Shown piece after piece: positions 8,844-19,268 of a stretch of DNA of 64,000 bases. The notes beneath the pieces are model-generated. The model was not told the origin of the DNA and did not search any database. It saw nothing but the letters and a program-made list of their open reading frames with translations. The stretch covers positions 186,137 through 250,136 of the forward strand of contig NZ_AWZU01000003.1 of the NCBI RefSeq assembly GCF_000472385.1. The letters run 5' to 3'. Position 1 is the stretch's first letter; each line of letters opens with the position of its first letter. Origin of the DNA: Bradyrhizobium sp. ARR65 (GTDB lineage Bacteria; Pseudomonadota; Alphaproteobacteria; Rhizobiales; Xanthobacteraceae). A program made the position numbers and the translations under genes.

Positions 8844-8919
8844 CGGAAACATGGCTGTCGAAGGCCGTCCGGTGGCAACCGGGCCTTAAGTGCCCGTTTG
8901 CTCACACGTTTCCGGAGGA
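8844..8919 (+). promoter_or_regulatory. Structured 5' leader upstream of rpsB
   Basis: CGGAAAC (8844-8850) pairs perfectly with GTTTCCG (8908-8914), which runs into the purine-rich GGAGGA. Between them a two-step hairpin is possible: AAGGCC with GGCCTT outside, CGGT with ACCG inside, and a GGCA loop. Ribosomal protein S2 often represses its own messenger in proteobacteria through a leader structure, so this is a candidate autoregulatory element. That role is inferred. Confidence 0.45.
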
Positions 8920-8940
8920 ACCAACCGGAGAATCAAACCT

Positions 8941-9939
8941 ATGGCGCTACCCGACTTCTCGATGCGCCAGCTCCTTGAGGCTGGCGTGCATTTCGGTCAC
9001 CAATCCCACCGCTGGAATCCGAAAATGGCCCCGTTCATTTTCGGCACCCGCAACAACATTCACATCATCGACCTCGCGCAGACCGTGCCCATGCTGCACC
9101 ACGCCTTGCAGGCGGTCAGCGACACCGTTGCCAAGGGCGGCCGCATCCTGTTCGTCGGCACCAAGCGGCAGGCGCAGGACAATGTCGCCGATGCCGCAAA
9201 GCGCTCGGCGCAGTATTTCGTCAATTCACGCTGGCTCGGCGGCACGCTGACCAACTGGAAGACGATCTCCGCCTCGATCAAGCGGCTGCGGCATCTGGAT
9301 GAGGTGCTCTCTTCGGGCGAGGCGAACTCCTACACCAAGAAGGAGCGGCTGACGCTGCAGCGCGAGCGCGACAAGCTCGACCGGTCGCTGGGTGGCATCA
9401 AGGACATGGGCGGCTTGCCCGACATGATCTTCGTGATCGACACCAACAAGGAAGACATCGCGATCCAGGAAGCGCAGCGGCTCAATATTCCCGTCGCCGC
9501 CATCGTCGATACCAATTCGGACCCGAAGGGCATCACTTACGTGGTGCCGGGCAATGACGACGCGGGCCGCGCTATTTCGCTCTATTGCGATCTCGTCGCG
9601 CGCGCCGCGATCGACGGTATTTCGCGTGCGCAAGGGGACGCCGGCATCGACATCGGCGCTGCGCCGGAGCCGGTGGCCGAGGAAATTCCGACCGCGCCGC
9701 AGACGTCCGCGTTCCAGGGCCTGCCCGGGCCGCGCGGCACCGCCGACGACCTCAAGAAGCTGTCGGGCGTGTCGGGTGCGATCGAGAAGAAGCTCAACGA
9801 TCTCGGCGTGTTCCATTACTGGCAGTTGGCCGAACTCGATCACGCGACCGCGCACCAGATCGGCGAAGAGGTCGGGTTGCCGAGCCGCGCCGATGCCTGG
9901 GTCGCGCAGGCCAAGAAGCTTACCGCGGAAGCGGAGTAA
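8941..9939 (+). CDS. rpsB: 30S ribosomal protein S2 with C-terminal extension
   Basis: Small-subunit protein S2, 332 residues from ATG 8941. The S2 core spans about residues 1-230 ([50 protein letters not shown]). A C-terminal extension of roughly 90 residues follows. It contains [30 protein letters not shown], which looks like a helix-hairpin-helix nucleic-acid-binding unit and is typical of Rhizobiales S2 (usual bacterial length is about 240). GGAG lies about 11 bases upstream. It is the first gene of the rpsB-tsf-pyrH-frr group, which couples translation and nucleotide supply. Confidence 0.97.
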   Translation: MALPDFSMRQLLEAGVHFGHQSHRWNPKMAPFIFGTRNNIHIIDLAQTVPMLHHALQAVSDTVAKGGRILFVGTKRQAQDNVADAAKRSAQYFVNSRWLGGTLTNWKTISASIKRLRHLDEVLSSGEANSYTKKERLTLQRERDKLDRSLGGIKDMGGLPDMIFVIDTNKEDIAIQEAQRLNIPVAAIVDTNSDPKGITYVVPGNDDAGRAISLYCDLVARAAIDGISRAQGDAGIDIGAAPEPVAEEIPTAPQTSAFQGLPGPRGTADDLKKLSGVSGAIEKKLNDLGVFHYWQLAELDHATAHQIGEEVGLPSRADAWVAQAKKLTAEAE

Positions 9940-9948
9940 CCAAAGGCG

Positions 9949-9975
9949 AGGGCCGCAGTTGTTTTTCGGCCCTCA
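9949..9975 (+). other. Hairpin between rpsB and tsf
   Basis: GAGGGCCG and CGGCCCTC form a perfect 8-bp stem around an 11-base, T-rich loop just after the rpsB stop codon. No T run follows the stem, so it is more likely a partial terminator or RNA-processing site that sets the ratio of S2 to EF-Ts than a full terminator. Confidence 0.5.
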
Positions 9976-10067
9976 CATACAAGCGATAAGTTCCTGATCG
10001 CGGAATGCGGCGTGGCGGGGAAGCGCCGCGCCGCATTCGGTCCGGACAGGCAAAAGGGAATTCAACA

Positions 10068-10997
10068 ATGGCTACAATCACCGCCGCGATGGTCAAGGAC
10101 CTGCGCGAGTCGACCGGCGCAGGAATGATGGATTGCAAAGCCGCGCTCACCGAGACCGGCGGCGACATGACCGCTGCGCAGGATTGGCTGCGGAAGAAGG
10201 GCCTGTCGAAGGCCGCCAAGAAGGCTGGCCGCGTTGCCGCGGACGGCCTGATCGGCGCGGTCACCAAGGGCACCAAGGGTGTTCTGGTCGAAGTCAATTC
10301 GGAGACTGATTTCGTCGCGCGCAACGAGCAGTTCCAGGGTCTGGTCAAGATGATTGCCCAGGTCGCGCTCGACGTCGGCGCCGATGTCGAGAAGATCAAG
10401 ACGGCCAAAGTCGGCAGCGTCACGGTCGAGACGGCGATTTCCGATGCGATCGCCACCATCGGTGAGAACATGACGCTGCGCCGCGCCGCCCTGCTCGAGG
10501 TCGGTCAAGGCGTGGTCTCGAACTATGTCCACGGCGCCGTCACCGAAGGTGCAGGGAAGATGGGCGTGATCGTCGCGCTCGAATCGGCGGGCAAGGCCGA
10601 TGAGCTGGCAGCGCTCGGCCGCCTGTTCGCGATGCATGTCGCGGCGACCAATCCGCAGGCGCTTGATCCCGCTGGCCTCGATCCCGAGGTGGTCAAGCGC
10701 GAGAAGGACGTGCTGGCCGACAAGTACCGCCAGCAGGGCAAGCCGGAGAACGTGATCGAGAAGATCGTCGATTCCGGCCTGAAGACCTTCTACAAGGAGG
10801 TTTGCCTCTTGGAGCAGGCCTCGATCCATGCCGAGCATGGCGGCAAGTCGGTCGCCCAGGTGCTGAAAGAAGTTGAGGGCAAGGTCGGCGCGCCGGTGAA
10901 GATCGCCGGATTTGTGCGCTATGCTCTCGGTGAGGGAATCGAGCGGCAGGAAAGCGATTTCGCCGCTGAAGTCGCGGCCGCCAGCGGCAAGAAGTAG
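10068..10997 (+). CDS. tsf: Translation elongation factor Ts
   Basis: The nucleotide exchange factor for EF-Tu, 309 residues from ATG 10068. The N-terminal UBA-like domain reads [24 protein letters not shown], including the EF-Ts signature TGAGMMDCK. The second signature is visible in [14 protein letters not shown] (about residues 75-88), with the dimerisation domains beyond. It lies 128 bases after rpsB, with hairpins between, and 50 bases before pyrH. An upstream in-frame start at 10005 would add 21 basic residues foreign to the family. Confidence 0.97.
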   Translation: MATITAAMVKDLRESTGAGMMDCKAALTETGGDMTAAQDWLRKKGLSKAAKKAGRVAADGLIGAVTKGTKGVLVEVNSETDFVARNEQFQGLVKMIAQVALDVGADVEKIKTAKVGSVTVETAISDAIATIGENMTLRRAALLEVGQGVVSNYVHGAVTEGAGKMGVIVALESAGKADELAALGRLFAMHVAATNPQALDPAGLDPEVVKREKDVLADKYRQQGKPENVIEKIVDSGLKTFYKEVCLLEQASIHAEHGGKSVAQVLKEVEGKVGAPVKIAGFVRYALGEGIERQESDFAAEVAAASGKK

Positions 10998-11005
10998 CCG
11001 TTGAT

Positions 11006-11029
11006 GCTTCCGGCGCTTCGGCCGGAAGC
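11006..11029 (+). other. Hairpin between tsf and pyrH
   Basis: A perfect 9-bp inverted repeat, GCTTCCGGC (11006-11014) and GCCGGAAGC (11021-11029), with a six-base loop. There is no T tract, so it is not a classical terminator; it may mark messenger processing between tsf and pyrH. Confidence 0.5.
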
Positions 11030-11047
11030 GCCCGCAAGCGAAAGCGA

Positions 11048-11764
11048 ATGCGAATGGCTAAGCCGGTCTATCGTCGCGTGGTGATCAAGCTGTCGGGCGA
11101 ATATCTCGCAGGCAGCCAGCCCTTCGGTTTAGATCAGCCGACCATCGATCGCATCGCCTCCGATTTGATCGCGGCCCGCGAGCTCGGCGCCGAGATCGCG
11201 GTGGTGGTTGGTGGCGGCAACATGATTCGTGGTGTCTCCGCGCGCGGCATGTCGCGTTCGACCGGCGACACCATGGGCATGTTGGCCACGGTTATGAACT
11301 GTCTCGCGCTGGAGGCGGCGATCGAGGGCAAGGGCGCGCCGGCCAAGACGCTTTCGGCTTTCGTCATGCCCGAGATCTGCGAATTGTTCACCCGCGGTGC
11401 GACGCACAAATATCTTGCCGAAGGGCGCATCGTGCTGCTCGGCGGTGGAACCGGCAATCCCTTCTTCACCACAGATACCACCGCCGTGTTGCGCGCCGCC
11501 GAAATCGACGCGCAGGCGGTGCTCAAAGCCACCAACGTGGACGGGGTCTACAGCGCCGATCCCAAGATAGACCCTTCCGCCAAGCGCTTCGAACGGCTGA
11601 CCCATACGCAGGCGATCGAGGGTGGCTACAAGGTCATGGACGCGACCGCATTCGCGCTTGCCCGCGAGACGTCGCTGCCTATCATCGTGTTTTCGATTTC
11701 CGAGCCCGGCTCGATCAGTGCGATGCTGCGTGGGACGGGGCGTGGAACCGTCGTCGCCGGTTGA
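11048..11764 (+). CDS. pyrH: UMP kinase
   Basis: Phosphorylates UMP to UDP in pyrimidine nucleotide synthesis. It belongs to the bacterial amino-acid-kinase-fold family, usually a hexamer regulated by GTP and UTP. The 238-residue length is normal. Visible motifs are [12 protein letters not shown] at the N-terminus, the nucleotide loop [33 protein letters not shown], and [14 protein letters not shown] for phosphate and uridine binding. ATG 11048 and ATG 11054 are two residues apart and either could be used. It sits between tsf and frr as in most proteobacteria. Confidence 0.97.
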   Translation: MRMAKPVYRRVVIKLSGEYLAGSQPFGLDQPTIDRIASDLIAARELGAEIAVVVGGGNMIRGVSARGMSRSTGDTMGMLATVMNCLALEAAIEGKGAPAKTLSAFVMPEICELFTRGATHKYLAEGRIVLLGGGTGNPFFTTDTTAVLRAAEIDAQAVLKATNVDGVYSADPKIDPSAKRFERLTHTQAIEGGYKVMDATAFALARETSLPIIVFSISEPGSISAMLRGTGRGTVVAG

Positions 11765-11770
11765 TGCTTT

Positions 11771-11820
11771 GAGCATGATCCGGAAAACCGGGTGTCGGCT
11801 TTTCTGAAAAGGTCATGTTC
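11771..11820. repeat. Palindromic intergenic repeat (GAGCATGATC type), copy 1
   Basis: GAGCATGATC at 11771 and the partly complementary GGTCATGTTC ending at 11820 bound an element with an inner GGAAAA/TTTTCT pairing. A second copy is at 19269-19338. I recall short dyad elements with this left end in many Bradyrhizobium and Rhodopseudomonas intergenic regions. It lies between pyrH and frr. Confidence 0.65.
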
Positions 11821-11898
11821 AAGAAGAAGATGGCGGTCCGCTGAACTGATACGCGCCGGCCGACGGCCTAAAGAGTTTTGTAATGATGGGAGAGCGTT

Positions 11899-12462
11899 AT
11901 GCCCACGGGTAATTTCGACATCAACGAATTGAAGCGTCGGATGCAAGGCGCAACCCAGGCGCTCAAGCATGAACTGAGCGGTTTGCGCACGGGGCGCGCC
12001 TCGGCCTCGATGCTTGAGCCGGTGCAGGTCGACGCCTATGGCTCGCACATGCCGCTGAATCAGGTTGCGACCATTAGCGTGCCCGAGCCGCGGATGATCT
12101 CGGTGCAGGTCTGGGACAAGTCGATGGTCAAGGCGGTCGAGAAGGCGATCATCGATTCCAATCTCGGGCTCTCGCCCGCGACCGAAGGGCAGGTGCTTCG
12201 GCTGCGCATCCCCGAGCTCAACGAAGAGCGCCGTAAGGAGCTGGTGAAGGTCGCGCACAAATATGCCGAAGCCGCGCGCGTGGCCGTCAGGCATGTGCGG
12301 CGCGACGGCCTCGACCTCGTCAAGAAGCTGGAGAAGAGCCACGAGATCTCCGAGGACGATCAGGAGCGCTTGGCTGCCGACGTGCAGAAGGCGACCGACG
12401 GGACGATCGCGGAGATCGATCAATTGCTTGCGGCCAAGGAAAAAGAAATCCTCACGGTTTGA
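11899..12462 (+). CDS. frr: Ribosome recycling factor
   Basis: Splits the post-termination ribosome together with EF-G so that subunits can be reused. The length of 187 residues is standard. The sequence shows the coiled three-helix arm ([29 protein letters not shown]) and the domain II segment around [28 protein letters not shown]. The C-terminus [28 protein letters not shown] is the third arm helix. The repeat at 11771-11820 separates it from pyrH, and it ends 11 bases before uppS. Confidence 0.97.
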   Translation: MPTGNFDINELKRRMQGATQALKHELSGLRTGRASASMLEPVQVDAYGSHMPLNQVATISVPEPRMISVQVWDKSMVKAVEKAIIDSNLGLSPATEGQVLRLRIPELNEERRKELVKVAHKYAEAARVAVRHVRRDGLDLVKKLEKSHEISEDDQERLAADVQKATDGTIAEIDQLLAAKEKEILTV

Positions 12463-12473
12463 AGGATCATCCG

Positions 12474-13232
12474 ATGTCCAAGGCCGCCGTCCCCGACAGG
12501 CAAGGAACGGACCGATCCGACGGTCAGTTGCACGTCGCCATCATCATGGACGGCAACGGACGCTGGGCGGCGGCGCGCGGCCTGCCTCGCGCCGAGGGAC
12601 ATCGCCGCGGGGTTGAGGCGTTGCGGCGCGTGGTTCGTGCGGCGCACGAACTCGGCATCCATCACCTGACCATTTTCTCCTTCAGCGCCGAAAACTGGTC
12701 GCGGCCGGCCAGCGAGATCGGCGATCTGTTCGGGCTGTTACGCCGCTTCATTCGCAACGACCTGGCCAGCCTGCACCGGGACGGCGTGCGCGTCCGTGTG
12801 ATTGGGGAGCGCGAGGGTCTCGAGCCCGATATCTGCGCGCTTTTGAGCGAGGCCGAAGAGCTCACGCGCAACAACACCCGCCTCAATCTCGTGGTCGCCT
12901 TCAACTATGGATCGCGGCAGGAGATCGCGCGCGCCGCGCAGCGGCTGGCGCGAGAAGTCGCCGAAGGCAAGCGCGCCCCCGAGACGATCGATGCGGATGT
13001 GCTCGGCCAATATCTCGACGCGCCCGATATTCCCCATCCCGACCTGATCATCCGCACCAGCGGTGAACAGCGGTTGTCGAATTTTCTCATGTGGCAGGCG
13101 GCCTATAGCGAACTCGTGTTCGTGCCGATGCATTGGCCGGATTTCGACAAGGCCGCGCTCGAAGGAGCGATCGCCGAATACGCCAGGCGAGAGCGCCGGT
13201 TCGGCGGTCTGGTTGCGAAAACCGCATCGTGA
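12474..13232 (+). CDS. uppS: Undecaprenyl diphosphate synthase (isoprenyl transferase)
   Basis: A cis-prenyltransferase that extends farnesyl diphosphate with isopentenyl diphosphate to make the undecaprenyl carrier lipid used for peptidoglycan and LPS assembly. 252 residues from ATG 12474 with GAAGGA upstream. The P-loop-like [24 protein letters not shown] carries the catalytic Asp, [11 protein letters not shown] is the second motif, and [27 protein letters not shown] is the C-terminal signature. It overlaps cdsA by four bases (GTGA), so the two are translationally coupled. Confidence 0.97.
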   Translation: MSKAAVPDRQGTDRSDGQLHVAIIMDGNGRWAAARGLPRAEGHRRGVEALRRVVRAAHELGIHHLTIFSFSAENWSRPASEIGDLFGLLRRFIRNDLASLHRDGVRVRVIGEREGLEPDICALLSEAEELTRNNTRLNLVVAFNYGSRQEIARAAQRLAREVAEGKRAPETIDADVLGQYLDAPDIPHPDLIIRTSGEQRLSNFLMWQAAYSELVFVPMHWPDFDKAALEGAIAEYARRERRFGGLVAKTAS

Positions 13233-14077
13233 GCAAAGGTGAGGAAGTGCCCGCGGCCCTTGCCGGGCCGCCGTCGCGCAATCTTCTGATGCGCGTTTTA
13301 GCCGCCGCGGTGCTGGTCCCGCTGGCGCTGGTGTGCGCCTATGTCGGCGGCTGGCTGTGGACCGCACTGGTCGCGCTTGCGGTGATCGGCCTTAATGTCG
13401 AATGGCTCATGCTCGTCGGCGCCGTGCACCAGATGCGCGTCGTGGTGAGCGGCGTGGTGGCGCTCGCGCTGAGCGGCTTATGCCTTGCGCTCGGCAGGCT
13501 TGACGCGGCGCTGATCATCTCGGCCTTGGGGCTGATCGGGGTCGCGTTGCTCTCGCGGCAGCGCCGCGGCTGGACCACGGGCGGATTTCTCTATGCGACC
13601 GCCGCGCAATTTGCCGCAGTGCTGGTTCGCGCCGACCCCGATATGGGCTTTGTCGCGCTGATCTTCGTTCTGCTGGTCGCCTGGGCCACAGATATCGGCG
13701 GTTATTTCGCCGGGCGCGGTATCGGGGGGCCGAAGCTCTGGCCGCGGGTCAGCCCGAACAAGACCTGGGCGGGAGCCATCGGCGGCTTTGTCGCAAGCCT
13801 CGTGATTGCGGTCGGCTTCGTCGCGTCCGGCGTCGGCAGGACCTTACCGCTGCTTGCCCTGGCCGGCGTGTTGTCGGTCGCCGGGCAACTTGGCGATCTC
13901 TTTGAATCCGCGATCAAACGCCGTTTTGGGGTGAAGGACTCCAGCCATCTCATCCCGGGTCATGGCGGGCTGATGGACCGGCTCGACGGCCTGGTTGCTG
14001 CGATTGTGCTCGCCATGATTTTCGGAATTTTGCGGCACGGTGTGGATGGCATCGGCCGCGGTCTTATGATTTGGTGA
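13229..14077 (+). CDS. cdsA: Phosphatidate cytidylyltransferase
   Basis: An inner-membrane enzyme that makes CDP-diacylglycerol from phosphatidic acid and CTP, the entry point to phospholipid head groups. 282 residues from GTG 13229, which overlaps the uppS stop. Many hydrophobic segments are present, for example [19 protein letters not shown] and [19 protein letters not shown]. The family signature is intact near the C-terminus, with [18 protein letters not shown] holding the metal-binding Asp and Gly residues. [11 protein letters not shown] is the other conserved motif. It lies four bases before dxr. Confidence 0.96.
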   Translation: MSKGEEVPAALAGPPSRNLLMRVLAAAVLVPLALVCAYVGGWLWTALVALAVIGLNVEWLMLVGAVHQMRVVVSGVVALALSGLCLALGRLDAALIISALGLIGVALLSRQRRGWTTGGFLYATAAQFAAVLVRADPDMGFVALIFVLLVAWATDIGGYFAGRGIGGPKLWPRVSPNKTWAGAIGGFVASLVIAVGFVASGVGRTLPLLALAGVLSVAGQLGDLFESAIKRRFGVKDSSHLIPGHGGLMDRLDGLVAAIVLAMIFGILRHGVDGIGRGLMIW

Positions 14078-14081
14078 AACG

Positions 14082-15305
14082 ATGAACGCTGTTCCACTGC
14101 GTAGCAATAAGACGGCCAACGCGGCCATCCGTAGCGTCACCGTGCTGGGCGCGACCGGCTCGATCGGCGACAGCACCATGGATCTGCTGCGTAGCGCGCG
14201 CGACCGCTACCGGGTCGAAGCGCTGACCGGCAACAGCAACGTGCAAGGCTTGGCAAAACTCGCCAAGGAGTTCGGCGTGCGTTTTGCCGCGGTTGCCGAC
14301 CCGGCGCGCCTCAGCGAATTGCGCGAGGCGCTAGCCGGCACCGGCATCGAATGCGGGGCAGGCGCCAGCGCCGTGATCGAAGCCGCGGCGCGGCCGGCGG
14401 ATTGGGTCATGGCCGCGGTCTCCGGCGCTGCCGGCTTGAAGCCCGCGCTGGCCGCGGTCGATCGCGGTGCGACCGTGGCGCTCGCCAACAAGGAATGCCT
14501 GGTTTGCGCCGGCGACTTTTTCATGCAGCGCGCGGCGAAGGCGGGCGCCTGCATTCTGCCGGCGGATTCCGAGCACAACGCTTTGTTTCAGGCGCTGTCC
14601 TCCGGTCATCGCGAGGAGCTGGTGCGGGTCATCATCACGGCCTCCGGCGGGCCGTTCAGGACCTGGGCGCCGGCCGACATCGAGCAGGCAACGCTCGCGC
14701 AGGCGTTGAAACATCCGAACTGGAGCATGGGACAGAAGATCACCATCGATTCGGCGTCGATGATGAACAAGGGCCTCGAGGTGATCGAAGCCTCCTATCT
14801 GTTCTCGCTCAAGCCGGAAGAGATCGACGTGCTGGTGCATCCGCAATCGATCGTGCACGGCATGGTGGAGTTTTCGGATCGCTCGGTGGTGGCCCAGCTC
14901 GGGACTCCCGACATGCGCATCCCGATCGCGCACTGCCTGGGATGGCCGGAACGCATCAAAGGGCCTTCGGCGAAGCTCGATCTCGCCAAGATCGGCCAGT
15001 TGACGTTCGAAGCACCGGATTTTGAACGTTTCCCGGGCCTTCGCCTGGCCTATGAAGCGTTGCGCATGGGCCGCGGCGCCACCACTGTTTTCAATGCCGC
15101 GAACGAAGTGGCGGTTGCGGCCTTCATCGCCGGCCAGATCAAGTTCGGCGCGATTGCGCGTCTTGTCGAGGCAACGATGGAGGCCTGGAGCCGTTCTACC
15201 AATCTGGCGCCGCTGAGCTCTGCCGACGACGCCATCGCTGTTGACCATAACGCGCGAAACAGAGCTGCCTCCCTCTTGCCTCAAATTGCCCTAAGGGCAT
15301 CCTAG
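14082..15305 (+). CDS. dxr: 1-deoxy-D-xylulose-5-phosphate reductoisomerase
   Basis: The committed step of the MEP isoprenoid pathway: NADPH-dependent conversion of DXP to 2-C-methyl-D-erythritol 4-phosphate. The 407-residue length is normal. The Rossmann dinucleotide loop [15 protein letters not shown] is near residues 20-35. Metal and substrate residues appear in [12 protein letters not shown], and [16 protein letters not shown] is a further conserved catalytic block. Its product feeds IPP to UppS encoded just upstream. It starts four bases after cdsA. Confidence 0.97.
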   Translation: MNAVPLRSNKTANAAIRSVTVLGATGSIGDSTMDLLRSARDRYRVEALTGNSNVQGLAKLAKEFGVRFAAVADPARLSELREALAGTGIECGAGASAVIEAAARPADWVMAAVSGAAGLKPALAAVDRGATVALANKECLVCAGDFFMQRAAKAGACILPADSEHNALFQALSSGHREELVRVIITASGGPFRTWAPADIEQATLAQALKHPNWSMGQKITIDSASMMNKGLEVIEASYLFSLKPEEIDVLVHPQSIVHGMVEFSDRSVVAQLGTPDMRIPIAHCLGWPERIKGPSAKLDLAKIGQLTFEAPDFERFPGLRLAYEALRMGRGATTVFNAANEVAVAAFIAGQIKFGAIARLVEATMEAWSRSTNLAPLSSADDAIAVDHNARNRAASLLPQIALRAS

Positions 15306-15347
15306 GGGTCGGGGACGGGGCCTCAGGCTCTGCTTGAGGGGAATCTG

Positions 15348-16499
15348 ATGTCCGAAGTTTTTCTGCATAGTTTCAATACGTTGGGTCATGGCTTCATTGG
15401 CTACGTGATCCCCTTCCTGTTCGTCCTGACCATCGTCGTTTTCTTTCACGAGCTCGGTCACTTTTTGGTCGCCCGTTGGGCTGGCGTGAAGGTGTTGACG
15501 TTCTCGCTGGGCTTCGGTCCGGAGCTCGTCGGCTTTAATGACCGGCACGGGACGCGCTGGAGGATCTCGGCGGTACCGCTCGGCGGCTATGTGAAATTCC
15601 TGGGCGACGACACCGAGGCTTCCACGCCATCGGCTCACGCGCTCGCCAACATGACCGAGGAAGAGCGCGCGGGCAGCTTCCATCACAAGAAGGTCGGTCC
15701 GCGCGCCGCGATCGTTGCGGCCGGTCCGATCGCCAACTTCCTGCTGGCGATCGTGATCTTCACCTGCCTGTTCACCTTCTTCGGCAAGCCCAGCACGACG
15801 GCGCGGGTCGACAAGGTGGAGGCGAATAGCCCAGCGGCCGCGGCCGGTTTCGAGGTCGGCGACGTCGTGCTGTCGATCGACGGCAGCAAGATCGACAGTT
15901 TCAATGACATGCAGCGGATCGTCAGCACCCACCCGGGCGATCATCTGACCTTCACGGTCAAGCGCGGCGATGCCACCGTGACGCTGCACGGCACGCCGGA
16001 ATTAAGGGAAGTGAAAGACCCGTTTGGGAACGTGCATCGGGGCGGCGTGCTCGGGATCACCCGCCAGACGGCGGCCGGCGATGTCCTGACCGAGCGTGTC
16101 GATCCGGCTACGGCGCTGTGGCTCGGCGTGAAGGAAACCTGGTTCGTGATCGACCGGACGCTCGCCTATATCGGCGGCGTTTTCACCGGCCGCGAGGCTG
16201 CCGATCAGGTCGGCGGGCCGCTGCGGATCGCGCAGATTTCCGGGCAGGTCGCCACGATCGGACTTGCACCGCTGATTCACCTGGCTGCGGTGCTTTCGAT
16301 TTCCATCGGGCTCTTGAACCTGTTCCCGGTTCCACTGCTCGATGGTGGTCACCTTCTGTTCTATGCCGTGGAAGCGGTGCGGGGCCGTCCGCTGTCGGAG
16401 CGGGCCCAAGAGATGGGGTTCCGAATCGGGCTCGGTCTGGTGCTCATGCTGATGGTGTTTGCGACTTACAATGACATTCTGCACTTCGCGGCATCGTGA
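15348..16499 (+). CDS. rseP: Site-2 metalloprotease RseP/MmpA
   Basis: An inner-membrane zinc protease that cleaves transmembrane segments, such as anti-sigma factors, after a first cut by another protease. 383 residues. The zinc motif HELGH lies in the first membrane helix (FFHELGHFLVARW, about residues 33-45). A periplasmic PDZ domain spans about 125-205 (ARVDKVEANSPAAAAGFEVGDVVLSIDG). The second active-site motif is NLFPVPLLDGGHLLFY near the C-terminus, with Asp as zinc ligand. It lies between dxr and bamA, the usual envelope-stress neighbourhood. Confidence 0.96.
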   Translation: MSEVFLHSFNTLGHGFIGYVIPFLFVLTIVVFFHELGHFLVARWAGVKVLTFSLGFGPELVGFNDRHGTRWRISAVPLGGYVKFLGDDTEASTPSAHALANMTEEERAGSFHHKKVGPRAAIVAAGPIANFLLAIVIFTCLFTFFGKPSTTARVDKVEANSPAAAAGFEVGDVVLSIDGSKIDSFNDMQRIVSTHPGDHLTFTVKRGDATVTLHGTPELREVKDPFGNVHRGGVLGITRQTAAGDVLTERVDPATALWLGVKETWFVIDRTLAYIGGVFTGREAADQVGGPLRIAQISGQVATIGLAPLIHLAAVLSISIGLLNLFPVPLLDGGHLLFYAVEAVRGRPLSERAQEMGFRIGLGLVLMLMVFATYNDILHFAAS

Positions 16500-16513
16500 A
16501 GCGGCTTTTTTGT

Positions 16514-16537
16514 GGCGTTGCCTAATGGCAACGCCTT
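16514..16537 (+). terminator. Hairpin after rseP, possible weak terminator
   Basis: GGCGTTGCC (16514-16522) and GGCAACGCC (16527-16535) form a perfect 9-bp stem with a TAAT loop, followed by TT only. It sits in the 170-base gap between rseP and bamA and may reduce read-through or stabilise the 3' end. Confidence 0.55.
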
Positions 16538-16671
16538 GGAATGAAAATGGAAATGCAGCGCCCTCGGCCGTTTGCCACATGCGTGAAACTGGCTAGAAGC
16601 AGGGTGACGAAGCGAATCTGTCGGGGCGCGGGGGTGCGTTCCGACACTGGAATGACAAGGGCGCGTTGCGC

Positions 16672-19263
16672 ATGAAGTTTGGAATGCGAGTGCGGGGGGG
16701 CATGCTCGCCGCCCTGATCATGTTCGCCGTGCCGGTGGCTGCCGAGCTGGCAGCCGTTGCCGTGTCTTCTCCGGCCGCCGCCGAGACGGTGGCCTCGATC
16801 CAGGTGGAGGGGAACCGGCGCGTCGAAGCCGATACCATCCGCTCTTATTTCAAGCCGGGGCCCAATGGCGCGCTGGATGCGGCGGCCATCGACGACGGCC
16901 TGAAGGCGCTGATCGAGACCGGCCTGTTCCAGGACGTAAAGATCAACCGCGTTGGCGGCCACCTGGTGGTCTCGGTGATCGAAAACCCTGTGATCAACCG
17001 CATTGCCTTCGAGGGTAATAAGAAGATCAAGGACGAGCAGCTTTCGGCCGAGATCCAGTCCAAGCCGCGCGGTACCTTCTCCCGTCCCATGGTGCAGGCG
17101 GACGCGCTGCGTATCGCCGAGATCTATCGCCGCTCCGGCCGTTACGACGTGCATGTGACGCCCGAAATCATCGAGCAGCCGAACAACCGCGTCGACCTCA
17201 TCTTTACGATCGAGGAAGGGCCGAAGACCGGCGTCAAATCCATCGAATTCGTCGGCAACAATTATTATTCGTCCTACCGCCTGAAGGACGTCATCAAGAC
17301 GCACGAGACGAACCTGCTGAGCTTCCTCGGCAATGGCGACGTCTACGATCCGGACCGCGTCGAGGCCGACCGCGACCTGATTCGCCGCTTCTATCTGAAG
17401 CACGGCTTTGCCGACGTGCAGGTGGTCGCGGCGCTGACCGAATATGACCCGGAAAGGAAGGGCTTCCTCGTTACGTTCAAGATCGAGGAAGGCCAGCAAT
17501 ACCGCGTCGCCTCGGTCAGGTTCGAATCGAGCATTGCCAACTTCGACCCCAATACGCTCTCGAGCTTCTCCTACGTGTCGGTCGGTTCGCTCTACAACGC
17601 CGAAGCGGTGGAGAAGTCGGTCGAATCGATGCAGATCGAGGCTTCACGACGCGGTTACGCGTTCGCGGTGGTGCGTCCGCGCGGCGACCGCAATTTCGAC
17701 AATCACACCGTCTCGATCGTGTTTTCGATCGAGGAGGGCCCGCGCACCTATATCGAGCGCATCAACGTCCGCGGCAACACACGGACCCGCGACTACGTGA
17801 TCCGCCGCGAGTTCGATATTTCGGAGGGCGACGCCTATAACCGTGCGCTGGTCGATCGCGCCGAACGGCGCCTGAAAAACCTCGACTTCTTCAAGAGCGT
17901 GAAGATCACCACCGAGCCTGGCTCGTCCAGCGACCGGGTAATCCTGAACGTCGATCTTGAAGAGAAATCCACCGGCGACTTCTCGGTGTCGGGTGGCTAC
18001 TCGACCACCGACGGTGCGCTGGGCGAGGTCAGCATTTCCGAGCGCAACTTCCTCGGCCGGGGCCTGTTCGCAAAGGCGTCGCTGACCTATGGCCAGTATG
18101 CGCGCGGCGTCTCGCTGTCCTTTGTCGAGCCTTATCTGCTCGACTACCGCATCGCGCTGGGCCTCGATGCCTACTACCGCGAGCAGTTGCCCAACTCCTA
18201 TATCGCGTACGGCACCAAGACTGTGGGCTTCAGCCCGCGCCTCGGCCTGCAATTGCGCGAAGACCTCTCGCTGCAGCTCCGCTACTCGCTCTATCAACAG
18301 AGCATTTCGCTGCCTTACTATCTCGACAACTGTAACAACAATCCGAACAACGCGTCGCTGGCCTTCAATCCGTCGCCGGCCTGGGTGCAGGCGAATGCAC
18401 CAGGTGTTGGGCCAGGTGGCTCGGTAACATCAGGGGGGCAAACCGCCACCGATTCCGGGCTCGGGTTGTGGTGCTACAGCGACGGCGAAGCTTCGTTGCC
18501 GGTGCGTAAGGAGCTTGCGGGCGGCTCGTCGCTCACCTCGGCGCTCGGTTACACGCTGGATTACAACACCCTCGACAACAACAAGAACCCGACCGACGGT
18601 CTGTTGATCGACTTCAAGCAGGATTTCGCTGGCGTCGGGGGTGATGTCACTTATCTGAAGAGCCAGATCGACGGCAAATACTACACCCCGCTGGTGGCTG
18701 ATATCGTCGGCTTGATCCACCTGCAAGCAGGTATGCTGAACAAGGTCGGCAACAACGAGCTGCGCATGCTGGATCACTTCCAGATGGGCCCGAACCTCGT
18801 CCGCGGCTTCGCGCCGAACGGCATCGGCCCGCGCGACATCAATCCCTATGGAACGATGGACGCGATCGGTGGCACCAAGTACTGGGGTGCATCATTCGAA
18901 TTGCAGATGCCGTTCTGGTTCCTGCCCAAGGAAGTGGGCCTGAAGGGCGCGGTCTATGCCGACGCGGGTGGCTTGTTTGACTATCAGGGTCCGACGACCT
19001 GGGCGGCCACTGGCGAAATCACGACTCCGCAGAACTCGAACTGCACGGCACCGACCCAGGTCACCACCGTTGGCGGTCCGAAGCCTGGCACTTGTACGGG
19101 GCTGGTGTACGACAACGGCAACGTCGTACGATCCTCGGTCGGTATCGGCCTGATCTGGCAGTCGCCGTTCGGTCCGCTGCGCTTCGACTATGCGGTGCCG
19201 CTGACCAAGGGTGCGTATGACCGCGTGCAGGAGTTCAGGTTCGGCGGCGGCACGAGCTTCTGA
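16672..19263 (+). CDS. bamA: Outer-membrane protein assembly factor BamA
   Basis: The central Omp85 protein that folds beta-barrels into the outer membrane. 863 residues from ATG 16672; a TTG two codons earlier is a weaker start. A signal peptide of about 40 residues (MLAALIMFAVPVAAELAAVAV...AAAE) is followed by five POTRA domains: IQVEGNRRVEADTI, IAFEGNKKIKDEQL, IEFVGNNYYSSY, VASVRFES and INVRGNTRTRDYVIRREF open successive units. The C-terminal 16-strand barrel begins near GDFSVSGGYSTTDG, contains YKLGPNLVRGF-like lid motif residues (MGPNLVRGFAPNG), and ends in Phe, as barrel proteins do. It precedes the lipid A genes, as in most proteobacteria. Confidence 0.97.
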   Translation: MKFGMRVRGGMLAALIMFAVPVAAELAAVAVSSPAAAETVASIQVEGNRRVEADTIRSYFKPGPNGALDAAAIDDGLKALIETGLFQDVKINRVGGHLVVSVIENPVINRIAFEGNKKIKDEQLSAEIQSKPRGTFSRPMVQADALRIAEIYRRSGRYDVHVTPEIIEQPNNRVDLIFTIEEGPKTGVKSIEFVGNNYYSSYRLKDVIKTHETNLLSFLGNGDVYDPDRVEADRDLIRRFYLKHGFADVQVVAALTEYDPERKGFLVTFKIEEGQQYRVASVRFESSIANFDPNTLSSFSYVSVGSLYNAEAVEKSVESMQIEASRRGYAFAVVRPRGDRNFDNHTVSIVFSIEEGPRTYIERINVRGNTRTRDYVIRREFDISEGDAYNRALVDRAERRLKNLDFFKSVKITTEPGSSSDRVILNVDLEEKSTGDFSVSGGYSTTDGALGEVSISERNFLGRGLFAKASLTYGQYARGVSLSFVEPYLLDYRIALGLDAYYREQLPNSYIAYGTKTVGFSPRLGLQLREDLSLQLRYSLYQQSISLPYYLDNCNNNPNNASLAFNPSPAWVQANAPGVGPGGSVTSGGQTATDSGLGLWCYSDGEASLPVRKELAGGSSLTSALGYTLDYNTLDNNKNPTDGLLIDFKQDFAGVGGDVTYLKSQIDGKYYTPLVADIVGLIHLQAGMLNKVGNNELRMLDHFQMGPNLVRGFAPNGIGPRDINPYGTMDAIGGTKYWGASFELQMPFWFLPKEVGLKGAVYADAGGLFDYQGPTTWAATGEITTPQNSNCTAPTQVTTVGGPKPGTCTGLVYDNGNVVRSSVGIGLIWQSPFGPLRFDYAVPLTKGAYDRVQEFRFGGGTSF

Positions 19264-19268
19264 TCCTG

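Noticed and set aside
10005..10067. Extended N-terminus of EF-Ts
   Set aside because: Twenty-one basic residues foreign to the family; ATG 10068 matches the normal EF-Ts start.
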